DNA from: Clostridium sp.
GTDB lineage: Bacteria; Bacillota; Clostridia; Clostridiales; Clostridiaceae
NCBI GenBank assembly: GCA_018372555.1
Contig: JAHAIU010000001.1
Span: 20,177 to 84,176 of the forward strand
Length of the DNA: 64,000 bases
Direction of reading: 5' to 3'
Within the stretch, counting starts at the first letter, position 1. Each line of letters starts with the position of its first letter. The notes beneath the pieces are model-generated. The model made no database searches, had not been told where the DNA came from, and saw only the letters and a program-made list of their open reading frames with translations. Below are positions 27,307-35,615 of the stretch, piece after piece. The position numbers and the translations under genes are program-made.

Positions 27307-28461
27307 ATGAGTAAAAAAATAAATATTATTAAAGAAGATTTAATGTGGCGTATTGCAGCTGGATGCATCTTGCTAATTGTCTTATTATCTTACTACTTTA
27401 TTAAAATTAATTATACAAGTAGAGGAATGATAAATAATTATTTAAATAAGAAAGATGGGAAAACACTTACAGAAAAACTAGATAAAAAAATTAAATCTGG
27501 TAATTTATCAACGGATTATGAAATAGATAAGACATTAGAAGATATAGAGCTTTTAGATTTAAATACTATTAATTTACCTATAGTAATAAATATTAGTGAT
27601 TTAAACTCTAGTGATGTAAGCATAGATACTAATAGTCTTCAAAGAGCTAAGTGTCTATTAGATAAACTTAAAGGCAAAGGTATTAATATTATCTTAGAAC
27701 CATACCCTTGGATAGCTAATGGTAGTAAATATGAAACTGAATATAATCCAACTGATATCAATGCTTTTTTCAACAATTGGAAAAACAATGTATTAAAGCC
27801 ATTAATAGATGACATAGCAATTCCATATAGAGTTGATGCTTTAAACATAGCTACTGGATTTAATAATTTAGAAGCATATGAAACTGAATTCTCTGATATG
27901 ATTGACTTCGCTAGAAAATACTATAAAGGTCTTATTACTTATAGAACAAGCTTTTGGACAACTGCTAATTGGAATGATGAAGCTACTAAAGAACAAGTAG
28001 CTAAATTAGATGAAAATTATTATAAGAAACTAAATAACTCTATTTTTTCAAAAGTAGATTTTATATCTATAGCTGCTTACTTTGAATTAACTGATAATGA
28101 TATTAATTCAGTAGATAATTTAGAAAATGCCCTTATTTCTTCAACAAGGCATAATAGAAATCAAGAAATAAAAGAGCAAATTAAAAACTTTAATGATAAA
28201 TGGCAAAAACCAATTTTCTTTGGTGAACTAGGTTTCCCTAGAACAACAAAAGCCTCTGTAGAGCCATGGAATCCATTCTTATCAAATTCAATAAATAATC
28301 AAGAACAAGCTAATGGGTTTGAAGCCTATAAAAACGTCTTTGAAGATGAACCTTGGTTCTTAGGATTTTCATACTTTGCTATAGGAAAAGAAGATGATCA
28401 AAAGATGTATTATCCAAGTGATGAAACAGTTGATGTAATAAATCAATGGTTTAATGACTAG
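27307..28461 (+). CDS. Membrane-anchored GH113-like glycoside hydrolase
   Basis: 384 residues; an N-terminal signal anchor (hydrophobic at about 15-32) and an outward TIM-barrel domain. The barrel resembles family GH113 (beta-mannanase type): EPYPW at 131-135, the segment LNIATGFNNLE with E189 in the acid/base position, and FFGELGF with E307 as nucleophile. Assignment rests on these segments and not on a search. It could act on a cell-wall or capsular polysaccharide. ATG follows AGGAGAGATCTA. Single gene, closed by a long hairpin. Its divergent neighbours are of unknown function, and the only likely regulatory site is the palindrome at 27201. Confidence 0.7.
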   Translation: MSKKINIIKEDLMWRIAAGCILLIVLLSYYFIKINYTSRGMINNYLNKKDGKTLTEKLDKKIKSGNLSTDYEIDKTLEDIELLDLNTINLPIVINISDLNSSDVSIDTNSLQRAKCLLDKLKGKGINIILEPYPWIANGSKYETEYNPTDINAFFNNWKNNVLKPLIDDIAIPYRVDALNIATGFNNLEAYETEFSDMIDFARKYYKGLITYRTSFWTTANWNDEATKEQVAKLDENYYKKLNNSIFSKVDFISIAAYFELTDNDINSVDNLENALISSTRHNRNQEIKEQIKNFNDKWQKPIFFGELGFPRTTKASVEPWNPFLSNSINNQEQANGFEAYKNVFEDEPWFLGFSYFAIGKEDDQKMYYPSDETVDVINQWFND

Positions 28462-28490
28462 AAAAATGCAGATAAAACTCTATACTATAT

Positions 28491-28525
28491 TAATAATGGA
28501 GCTGTCACTGACAGCTCCATTATTA
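28491..28525. terminator. Hairpin terminator between the GH113-like gene and topB
   Basis: A 16-bp stem (TAATAATGGAGCTGTC and its complement GACAGCTCCATTATTA) with a 3-base loop. T-richness on either side is modest, so it may serve both converging genes. Confidence 0.75.
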
Positions 28526-28560
28526 TACTTAAATCTATTAATTTGCATTCTATAACTTAA

Positions 28561-30756
28561 TTATTTATCATCTATTTTTATATTTCCAAGAAGGGCTGCA
28601 AAAGGATTATTAAAGTCTTCTGCTTCTTTTTTCATTTTCTTCATTATATTATTTACTTCTCTTTTGTCTACCTTGCCCTTTTTATCAAATCTCTTTTCAA
28701 ATTGTGTTGCCTTTTCTCTAAAGTTACAGTTAGCTCCGGTACATATATATATCTTTCCATCGCCTTGTCCTCTAACTTCTAACTTTTTCTTACATTCTGG
28801 ACATCTTGCATTAGTAGTTCTACTAACATTTTCCTTATATCCACATTCTCTATCTTGGCATACATTCATAACTCCATTTTTACCTTTTACCTCTAAAAGA
28901 TATTTTCCACAGTTAGGGCACTTTTTACCTGTTTTATTATCATGAATAAATTTGCTATTATCTCCCTTTATAGATTCTATTAAGGCAATAGAATAGTTTT
29001 TCATTTCCTTAATAAAACTACTATCACTTTCTTTTCCTTTACTAATAGCATCTAATCTACTTTCCCATTTTGCTGTTAATAAAGGTGACTTAAGTTCATT
29101 TGGAACTAATTCTATTAACTGCTTTCCTTTTGAAGTTGGAACTATTTCTTTTCCTCTTTTCTCAATAACAAAAGAGTTAAATAATTTTTCTATTATATCA
29201 GCTCTTGTAGCAACAGTTCCAAGTCCTCCAGTTTCATTTAATGTTTTAGCAGCTTCTTTATTAACATTTACATACTTTTGAGGATTTTCCATTGCTGATA
29301 ATAAAGTTCCTTCATTAAATCTAGCTGGTGGCTTAGTTTGCCCTTTATTTAAGTTAATAGAGTTTATTTTTATCTTATCTCCCTTATTTAACTTAGGTAA
29401 TACTTGTTCTTTAATATCATCCTCCTTAGATGAATCTTCTATATCTTCCTTGCTATAAACTACTTTCCATCCCTTAGATTTTATTACCTGACCCTTAGCA
29501 ATAAATCTTTCTCCATTTATATCTGCTACAATATTGGTTTGTATATACTCAAAAGGAGGTAGCATTACACTTAAGAATCTCTTAACTACTAAATCATAAA
29601 TATTTCTTTCTTCACTGCTAAAGTTTACTGTATTAGGTTTTTGCTCTGTTGGAATTATAGCATGGTGATCACTTACCTTACTATCATCTACAAATCCCTT
29701 ATGAGCATTTATTTTTCCTCTTAGTATTTCACTTGCAATACTTCTATATTGACCTACTGAAATAGCCTTTAATCTTTCTTCTAAAGTTCCTACAATATCC
29801 CTTGAAATATACCTTGAATCAGTTCTAGGATATGTTAATACCTTATGATTTTCATAAAGTCTTTGCATTATTGAAAGAGTTTGCTTTGCTGAATATCCCC
29901 ATATTCTATTTGCATCCCTTTGAAGTTCAGTTAAATCATAAAGGGCTGGAGCAAATTTCTTTTTAGGGGTTTCTGTAATTGAAATTACTTCTCCATCCTT
30001 CCCCCTTGTTTTATTTACTATGCTATTTGCAGTGTCTTCATTAAATATTCTTCCATTATTATCTTTATTAACATAAGTTAAAGAAAAGCTATTTGCCTTA
30101 GCTAATATTGTATAGTACGTCTTTGGAATGAAATTTTTAATTTCCTCTTCTCTATTTACTATCATAGCTAAAGTAGGTGATTGAACTCTACCTGCTGATA
30201 ATTGAGCATTATGCTTACAAGTTAAAGCTCTAGTCGCATTAAGTCCAACTATCCAGTCTGCTTCTGCTCTACATACAGCTGCTTTATATAAATTTTCATA
30301 TTGACTTCCAGGTTTTAAATTCTTAAATCCATCTAAAATTGCCTTATCTGTTTGTGAAGATATCCAAAGTCTTTTTATCGGCTTTTTAACTCCAGCCTTT
30401 TCTATTATCCATCTTGCAACTAGCTCCCCTTCTCTTCCTGCATCAGTTGCAATAACTATTTCATCTATATCATTTCTATTTAAAAGTTTCTTAACTTCAT
30501 AAAATTGCTTTGATGTCTTTTTTAAGACTGTTAATTTCATATACTTAGGTAACATTGGAAGTGTTTCCATACTCCAAGTTTTGTATTTTTCATCGTAGCC
30601 TTCTGGATCTTGTAGACCAACTAAATGCCCAAGAGCCCAAGTTACTACATATTTATTTCCTTCAATATAAGCTCCCTTATTATTGTTAGCTTTTAAAACT
30701 TTTGCTAAGTCTCTACCAACAGAAGGTTTTTCTGCTAGTACTAATATTTTTCCCAT
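28561..30756 (-). CDS. topB: DNA topoisomerase III
   Basis: Type IA topoisomerase that unlinks single-stranded and replication intermediates. I chose the ATG at 30756 (MGKILVLAEKPSVGRDLAKVL), behind AAAGGACATTTTAT; the longer frame adds a 26-residue extension without a ribosome binding site. The 731-residue protein has the Toprim acidic residues (KPS near the N-terminus, DAGREGELVARWI), the catalytic tyrosine in LTYPRTDSRYIS, and two C-terminal four-cysteine zinc ribbons (CPNCGKYLLEV... and CPECKKKLEV...), giving the TopB of Firmicutes that carries zinc ribbons. A piece of an AT-rich repeat lies just upstream (30807-30834). Confidence 0.95.
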   Translation of the reverse strand: MGKILVLAEKPSVGRDLAKVLKANNNKGAYIEGNKYVVTWALGHLVGLQDPEGYDEKYKTWSMETLPMLPKYMKLTVLKKTSKQFYEVKKLLNRNDIDEIVIATDAGREGELVARWIIEKAGVKKPIKRLWISSQTDKAILDGFKNLKPGSQYENLYKAAVCRAEADWIVGLNATRALTCKHNAQLSAGRVQSPTLAMIVNREEEIKNFIPKTYYTILAKANSFSLTYVNKDNNGRIFNEDTANSIVNKTRGKDGEVISITETPKKKFAPALYDLTELQRDANRIWGYSAKQTLSIMQRLYENHKVLTYPRTDSRYISRDIVGTLEERLKAISVGQYRSIASEILRGKINAHKGFVDDSKVSDHHAIIPTEQKPNTVNFSSEERNIYDLVVKRFLSVMLPPFEYIQTNIVADINGERFIAKGQVIKSKGWKVVYSKEDIEDSSKEDDIKEQVLPKLNKGDKIKINSINLNKGQTKPPARFNEGTLLSAMENPQKYVNVNKEAAKTLNETGGLGTVATRADIIEKLFNSFVIEKRGKEIVPTSKGKQLIELVPNELKSPLLTAKWESRLDAISKGKESDSSFIKEMKNYSIALIESIKGDNSKFIHDNKTGKKCPNCGKYLLEVKGKNGVMNVCQDRECGYKENVSRTTNARCPECKKKLEVRGQGDGKIYICTGANCNFREKATQFEKRFDKKGKVDKREVNNIMKKMKKEAEDFNNPFAALLGNIKIDDK

Positions 30757-30806
30757 ATAAAATGTCCTTTCTTTCTTTAATGGGTGTATCACACAAACAA
30801 TCCAAA

Positions 30807-30834
30807 TTAATTTTTCATTGTGCGACAACACCAT
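30807..30834. repeat. 28-bp intergenic repeat also found at 9231-9258
   Basis: The two 28-base stretches are identical at 25 positions (TTAATTTTTCATTG, then a variable CGACA-type stretch, CACCAT). Both follow an AT-rich tail of the dispersed repeat family. Confidence 0.5.
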
Positions 30835-30928
30835 TACATTATCCTATAAGTCTATATTATATCATAAATTAGCAATAATAATGATTTAATGATATAATAA
30901 CTCTTAAATAATTGTGAGGTGGTTTATT

Positions 30929-31342
30929 ATGGTAGAAATATTAAAGCTAATAGCTAGTTTTATAAATGATTTACATGACAAAGTATTAGACATAGTAGGA
31001 ATTGCAGGATACACTCTTAATGATAAGCAACTTCATTTTATATTTATGGCTGTAATAGGAATATTAATTTTTACATTTACACAAATAGTCTTTAAAAAAC
31101 TTGCAAAATATAGCATAACTGCAATTTCATTTATTTACACCTTTACTGTAATGGTAGTAATAGTATTTCTAATAGAAATCCAACAAAAACTTACTAATAG
31201 AGGTAATATGGAATTTGCAGATATAGTTTATGGCTTGTATGGCTTCATTTATGTTTTCTTAATATATTTATTGATTAAATTAATAGTACTAGCTATAAAG
31301 AAGGCTTATAAAAAATATTCAAATCACAGTGTTTCAAAATAA
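30929..31342 (+). CDS. Small VanZ-like membrane protein
   Basis: 137 residues from the ATG at 30929, behind GTGAGGTGG. Three membrane segments are visible (about 35-54, 62-84 and 108-127). The pattern NDKQLHFIFMAVIGILIF, then IEIQQKLTNRGNMEFADIVYGLYGFI, recalls the VanZ-like family (D..LHF..., E..Q...R..DI.D...N..G). The family's function is not firmly known; VanZ itself gives low-level teicoplanin resistance. It is divergent from topB and stands alone, with a hairpin downstream. Confidence 0.65.
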   Translation: MVEILKLIASFINDLHDKVLDIVGIAGYTLNDKQLHFIFMAVIGILIFTFTQIVFKKLAKYSITAISFIYTFTVMVVIVFLIEIQQKLTNRGNMEFADIVYGLYGFIYVFLIYLLIKLIVLAIKKAYKKYSNHSVSK

Positions 31343-31480
31343 AAAACATTAATCTGAGCTTAAAAATATTGAATTTTAATATGAAAGTTTCAATAATTCT
31401 ATGTAAAATAGTATTAAAAAGAGTAATGAAAGATTAACAAGAGTAATTTTATAAAAAGTTTAAAAAAATAATACTTACAG

Positions 31481-31616
31481 CATACTATACATTTATAATA
31501 TGCTATATTAAAAAGTCCAATGATTTTAAATTAAAAATATATAAGTAACTAAAAAACTTATAAAACAAAGCCTATATCTTAAATTACTTAGTTAATTAAG
31601 ATATAGGCTAATTTTT
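31481..31616 (+). terminator. Two hairpins downstream of the VanZ-like gene
   Basis: The first (31481-31506, AGCATACTAT/ATAATATGCT) is imperfect. The second (31569-31609) is a perfect 14-bp stem of AGCCTATATCTTAA with its complement, then AATTTTT: a clear terminator, but 227 bases beyond the stop at 31342. The gap 31343-31816 (473 bases) has no gene that I can see; the distance leaves room for a long 3' UTR or a small RNA. Confidence 0.65.
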
Positions 31617-31816
31617 CATTTTCGCTCTGTTTTATTTGAATGTTGATAATTATTAACTTTTTTTCAACAAGAGTAATTATTTCCATATATTATGGAATTA
31701 TATTCTAAATAAATATATAATAAAAATATATATTATTACGTAATTGTATTATTAAGTTAGGTAGTTTTATTTTTTAACTATCTGATAAATAGAAATTTAT
31801 ACAGGAGGAAGATACT

Positions 31817-32017
31817 ATGTATATTTATAAAACAGAAATTTTAACAGTAAGTACAAAATGGTTTTCTGACAAAGCAGATGTAGGTGACATATCTATGTTA
31901 GACAAGCTAATTAACGAGAGAGCTGCTAATGGATGGGAACTTGTGACATACGATTATATGGCAACATCAATACAGATTAAAGGGGCATTCGTTATTACAT
32001 TTAGAAAGCATCAGTAA
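31817..32017 (+). CDS. DUF4177 domain protein
   Basis: A 66-residue protein, ATG behind CAGGAGGAAGA. It shows the DUF4177 pattern: an N-terminal strand (MYIYKTEILTVSTKWF), a helix (DISMLDKLINERAANGWELV), and a last strand pair (IKGAFVITFRKH). The ANGWELV motif is the family's hallmark. These small proteins are common in clostridia and phages; function unknown. It stands alone, next to the IS3 remnant, with a long 5' leader (31617-31816) in which I see no riboswitch. Confidence 0.85.
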   Translation: MYIYKTEILTVSTKWFSDKADVGDISMLDKLINERAANGWELVTYDYMATSIQIKGAFVITFRKHQ

Positions 32018-32190
32018 TTATTGGTCAAAATCATTCCTATTATGAGCATAATACGAAGTTTAACAAATTTCAATTTGTTGATTAGTTATAAGGAACAATC
32101 TTAAAGTATTAGGTACTAGGAATATAAAATTAAATATTAATTAATGAGAATACCGTATTATTCAATAAAATGTACCCTTTGTAAAGGACA

Positions 32191-32845
32191 TTATGAAAAA
32201 GACCGTGATAACTTAAAGAGATGATTTCTGTATTGAACAGGGGCCATCTTCTTTAAATTCCATTGATATCTATACTCATGTGAATAAAATCTTCTTTATG
32301 AAATTTTACCCTTTCTGATTTTTTTAGTTTAGTGAGAATATCTATAACTATATCTAAAGTAAGGCTTTCGGATACATTATATGCTAATATTTTATTAGTA
32401 GATGCATCTTTAATGGTCGACAAATAAGCCTTTTTACTTCTATTTTTATAGAATAAATAAGTAATATCAGTAAGTAGTACTTTACCAGGAATATTTTGTT
32501 TGAAATTTCTATTAAGTAAATTGGGTAAGTTTTTATGTTCTCTGGTTGCTTTTACCATTCTCCTATAAGGATTTGCTTTTCTATGAGGACAAACAATATC
32601 ATATTTTTTCATAATTCTACGAATACGTTTCAGATTATATATAATTCCATATTGGTCTTCCACTATCATTTTTATTTGTCTAGCACCTTTTTACGATTCT
32701 TAAAATTAAATGCTTCTAAAATTACATTTTTAATCTCTATATCATTATCGTTGCGCTTGCTACGCAAGCATTCGGATTTTAATGAAAAATAATTATAATA
32801 CCCCGAACATGAAACACCAACTAATTTACATAGATAACTAGTCAT
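32191..32845 (-). pseudogene. IS3-family orfB (DDE transposase), two lesions
   Basis: Reading from 32845 the frame begins MTSYLCKLVGVSCSGYYNYF and reaches FNFKNRKK, but then shifts: an A run of five (32688-32692) where six would restore the reading into GARQIKMIVEDQYGIIY. The middle fragment has the first catalytic Asp (LLTDITYL) and the second region (STIKDAST). It breaks at FIH (about 32280), where an internal deletion of roughly 70-80 codons has removed the SDQG region and the catalytic Glu and joined directly, out of frame, to the C-terminal segment YRYQWNLKKMAPVQYRNHL, ending at 32191. The transposase is therefore inactive. Confidence 0.88.
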
Positions 32846-32909
32846 TTTTTTAGTTTATATCTTTTAATTACTGATTTAATAAGAATAAATTTTTCTTTTG
32901 CTAATAAAA

Positions 32910-33329
32910 CTATTTCTTTTTTCTCATCCTCCTTTCTATCATATCGAGCTTTTTTAGTAATTCATTCTCAGCCTTAAGTAGATTATTTTGCACTTTAATA
33001 CGTTGATATTTTTCTTCTATGGACAATTCTTTACCAATAGTTTTTCCAGAATTACATTTTCTTGAATCATCTAATCCACGCACACCATTTTTCTTATATG
33101 CAGTACGCCATCTCTTACTCATTGATTCAACTCGTCCAATTCCTAATATACTTATTGCAAAACCACATTCTTCAAATATCTTTCGTAGGAACTTTCCTTT
33201 TTCGTATTCTGATATAAAAATACGCCTAAACTCGTTCGTGTAAGTGATTGATCTCTCACTGACACTCTTTATATATTTATTATTAGCTAACATTTCTATT
33301 TCTTCCTTCGTAAATAACTTACTACTCAT
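32910..33329 (-). CDS. IS3-family orfA (helix-turn-helix protein)
   Basis: A 139-residue protein: N-terminal helix-turn-helix (YTNEFRRIFISEYEKGKFLRKIFEECGF) and a C-terminal leucine-zipper-like helix (EEKYQRIKVQNNLLKAENELLKKLDMIERR) as usual for OrfA of IS3 elements of the IS150 type. It recognises the IS ends and, through -1 frameshifting near its stop, would give the OrfAB transposase. ATG at 33329 follows ATAGGAGTGG. The gene itself appears intact although its partner orfB is not, so its product could still act as a repressor of related elements. Confidence 0.88.
   Translation of the reverse strand: MSSKLFTKEEIEMLANNKYIKSVSERSITYTNEFRRIFISEYEKGKFLRKIFEECGFAISILGIGRVESMSKRWRTAYKKNGVRGLDDSRKCNSGKTIGKELSIEEKYQRIKVQNNLLKAENELLKKLDMIERRMRKKK
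32916..32933 (-). other. Programmed -1 frameshift site of the IS
   Basis: On the minus strand AGGAGG (32928-32933), then five bases, then the slippery heptamer AAAAAAG (32916-32922), a few codons before the orfA stop at 32910. After a -1 slip the frame continues as EIVLLAKEKFILIKSVIKRY and into orfB MTSYLCKL without a stop, giving the OrfAB fusion. The site is intact. Confidence 0.8.
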
Positions 33330-33521
33330 CTAATCCACTCCTATCGCTATGTTTTATTATACACAAAAAAACTATAAAATAGACATTTTATTAGTTGTCT
33401 ATCTTATAGGGTACATTTTACAAAAGTGAATATGCGGTATTTTTTAGTGCGCAGTTCAAAAATCATGAGTAAACGAACTTGAAAATTGTGAGATCCATAA
33501 TAATATAACTATAGATAATAT

Positions 33522-33832
33522 TTCTATTAAACTATGCTCGCATAGTTTTTTCCTTCTAGGTCCGGCGTAAAACTTAAGATTTTATATTAGTTATAGAACT
33601 CTATACATATTGTGTGAAAGCTGACTTGGAGCTTGCAAGGTCAGCATAATCCCATAACTCAAAATAATACTTCTGTTAAACTATGCCCGCATAGTTTTTT
33701 CCTTTAGTCAGTTACGCGATATATAGATATATTGAAAAGTCCTCAGTCATATATTATGTGAATGTCGACTTGGAGCTTGCGACGGAGACAAAGCATAATA
33801 TATGATTGAGGACTACCTTCCAATATATCTAC
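33522..33832. repeat. Tandemly duplicated structured intergenic element (period 149)
   Basis: Two diverged copies start at 33522 and 33671. Each opens with TTCT.TTAAACTATGC and the hairpin AACTATGC..GCATAGTTTTTT (33529-33548; 33678-33698), then CCTT, and later has TGTGAA, GACTTGGAGCTTGC (33623-33636; 33767-33780) and GCATAAT (33644; 33793). Copy 2 folds into a long stem: AGATATATTG with CAATATATCT, and 20 bp of GTCCTCA..CATATATTATG with its complement (one G-T pair), capped by GTCG...CGAC. Copy 1 has GCTGAC..GTCAGC instead. The gap 33416-33828 has no gene. Copy 2's foot overlaps the stop of the SDR gene. Confidence 0.75.
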
Positions 33833-34572
33833 AGCATAGCTCCGTCTATTTTTAGGATCTGTCCGTTTATATAAGTACATTTTTCACTACATAAAAATAA
33901 TACTAATTCTGCAACTTCCTTAGGATCTCCAAATCTTCCTACTGGAATTTCATTTTCTAACCCTTCTCTTTCTTCAGGAGATAAAAATGAATTCATTTCT
34001 GTATCTATTACTCCTGGTGCAATTCCATTAACTCTTATTCCCATAGGTGCTAATTCCTTAGCTAAGGATTTGGTAAATAAGTTTATAGCTCCTTTTGTAC
34101 TTGAATATAATACTTCACAAGAAGCACCAGTTTCACCCCATATAGATGATATATTAATAATATTACCACTACCTCTATTTATCATATGAGGTATAACTTC
34201 TTTACTTAAGTACATAGCTCCAAATACATTAATTCCAAATATATTTTCAATATTTCTACTTGAAAAGTCCATAAATAGTCCTCTAAAGGAAACAGCAGCA
34301 TTATTAATTAATATATCAATTTTACCAAAGGTCTTTATTATATAATCTATTATTTCCTTACAAAAATCATAGTTAGATATATCACCTTTATAAAGCTTGG
34401 CATAGCCACCTAACTCTTGAACCTCTTTATATGTTTCTTCTGCAGATAAGTCATCTTTTGAATAATTAATTATTACTGTAGCACCTTCTTTAATTAACTC
34501 TAATGCAATTGCTTTTCCAATCCCCCTAGTACCACCAGTTACTAAAGCAATTTTTCCTTGTAAACTTACCAT
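33829..34572 (-). CDS. SDR-family oxidoreductase (FabG/YmfI-like)
   Basis: A 247-residue classical short-chain dehydrogenase: NAD(P) motif TGGTRGIG (residues 13-20), NNAA, catalytic Ser in NISSIWGE, and YSSTK with Tyr and Lys. The C-terminus DGAML differs from the usual DGG of fatty-acid FabG. Basic residues after strand 2 favour NADPH. No fatty-acid genes are adjacent, so a stand-alone reductase is likelier than FabG of the synthesis cluster; the EF-P 5-aminopentanone reductase (YmfI) is an alternative. Translation stops at 33829, inside the foot of a long hairpin that may act as its terminator. ATG after AAGGAGAAGAAA. Confidence 0.85.
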   Translation of the reverse strand: MVSLQGKIALVTGGTRGIGKAIALELIKEGATVIINYSKDDLSAEETYKEVQELGGYAKLYKGDISNYDFCKEIIDYIIKTFGKIDILINNAAVSFRGLFMDFSSRNIENIFGINVFGAMYLSKEVIPHMINRGSGNIINISSIWGETGASCEVLYSSTKGAINLFTKSLAKELAPMGIRVNGIAPGVIDTEMNSFLSPEEREGLENEIPVGRFGDPKEVAELVLFLCSEKCTYINGQILKIDGAML

Positions 34573-34681
34573 TTTCTTCTCCTTAACTTTTTATTCTTTA
34601 GTAAATTATAAAAAGTTTCCTCTAAAAAACTCTTTATAATTTTACTTCTTTGGTTTCAATAATAGAAAACTTATATCATTT

Positions 34682-35614
34682 TTATAGCCACTCTTTAAGT
34701 ACTCTTTTTACATTTCCATAATAAATTTTATCTATTTCGGTATTTGTAAACCCTTCTTTTAATAGGACATCTCTAAGTTTACCTATTTCACCAATATTTT
34801 TTATTTCAACTTCATTTCCAATTCCATCAAAATCAGTTCCTAATGCTAGCACATCAACACCACCAACATTTTTTATATGCTTTAGATGAGCTATCATTGA
34901 ATTGATTGTAGGCACTTTTTCACTTCCAAGGAAAGGTCCGCAGAAATTTAGTCCCATAACTCCACCCTTATTAGCAAGCTTAACTATCATATCATCAGTT
35001 AAATTTCTTGAATGATCAGTTATTGCTCTTGCATTTGAATGTGTTGCAATAAATGGCTTTTTGCAAATATTAATTAAATCATAAAATCCACCATCAGATA
35101 AGTGAGAACAATCCGGAATTATTCCAACTCTCTCCATTTCTAATACTATTTCCTTACCGCGTTCAGTTAATCCTTTATCTTTATATTTATAACCTGCATT
35201 AGGATAGCCTATACTATTTTTAAAGTTCCATATTAAAGTGATAAACCTTATTCCCATATCATAAAGCTCTTGTACTCTTTCTACGTTACCTTCAAGAACT
35301 TCACCTTCTTCTATAGATAAAAAAGCTCCTATTTTCCCTAGGCTATTAACCGCTTCTAATTCTTTCAAATTTCTAACTAATTCTATGCTATCTTTATTTT
35401 CCTTTAATTCCTTCATAAAATTATTATACATTTTTATAAATTCTTCATAAGGATTCTTTAATAAATCCAGCTCTATAAAATGTGCAAATACTTGTGCTAA
35501 AGCTTTTCCTTCTTTTAATTTCTTTATATCTACCTTACATATACTTTCTCTTAATTTTAAATCTTCATATAATAGTCTACTAGCTGTATCACAATGTAAA
35601 TCTATTGAATTCAT
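34682..35614 (-). CDS. Membrane-type dipeptidase (peptidase M19)
   Basis: Zinc dipeptidase of the renal-dipeptidase family. I chose the ATG at 35614 (MNSIDLHCDTASRLL), behind AAAGGGGATTAAA; its predecessor's stop lies two bases before. The 310-residue protein shows DLHCDT (zinc ligands His and Asp), LSIEEGEVLEG with the bridging Glu, DCSHLSDGGFYDL and THSNARAI with His ligands, and LGTDFDGI with a catalytic Asp. No signal sequence, so it is probably cytosolic, acting on dipeptides, perhaps with D-residues. Likely co-transcribed with the phosphoesterase gene upstream. Confidence 0.9.
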   Translation of the reverse strand: MNSIDLHCDTASRLLYEDLKLRESICKVDIKKLKEGKALAQVFAHFIELDLLKNPYEEFIKMYNNFMKELKENKDSIELVRNLKELEAVNSLGKIGAFLSIEEGEVLEGNVERVQELYDMGIRFITLIWNFKNSIGYPNAGYKYKDKGLTERGKEIVLEMERVGIIPDCSHLSDGGFYDLINICKKPFIATHSNARAITDHSRNLTDDMIVKLANKGGVMGLNFCGPFLGSEKVPTINSMIAHLKHIKNVGGVDVLALGTDFDGIGNEVEIKNIGEIGKLRDVLLKEGFTNTEIDKIYYGNVKRVLKEWL

Positions 35615-35615
35615 T

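Larger units (their letters stand above)
32171..33415 (-). mobile_element. IS3-family insertion sequence, decayed
   Basis: About 1245 bases bounded by TGTACCC at 32171 and GGGTACA at 33415, imperfect inverted ends (TGTACCCTTTGTAAAGGACA and TGTACCCTATAAGATAGACA). It holds orfA, a -1 frameshift site, and orfB, all on the minus strand, as IS3 elements do. orfB is broken by a frameshift and an internal deletion, so the element cannot move itself. Outside both ends are further inverted sequences (AATACCG.AT...ATTCA) with about 15-25 bases matching, so it may have inserted into a palindromic target. Confidence 0.85.

Noticed and set aside
31644..31658. Possible Fur box (TGATAATTATTAACT) upstream of the DUF4177 gene
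   Set aside because: Three mismatches in the second half-site and no promoter overlapping it; AT-rich sequence gives such matches by chance.
32253..32669. A 138-residue stand-alone transposase
   Set aside because: It is the middle piece of orfB between a frameshift and a deletion; its last residues (MSIDINGI) arise from reading out of frame past the deletion joint.
33522..33832. CRISPR array or tRNA-like genes in the repeat region
   Set aside because: There are only two units of about 149 bases without short identical repeats and spacers, and no cloverleaf or T-loop sequence.
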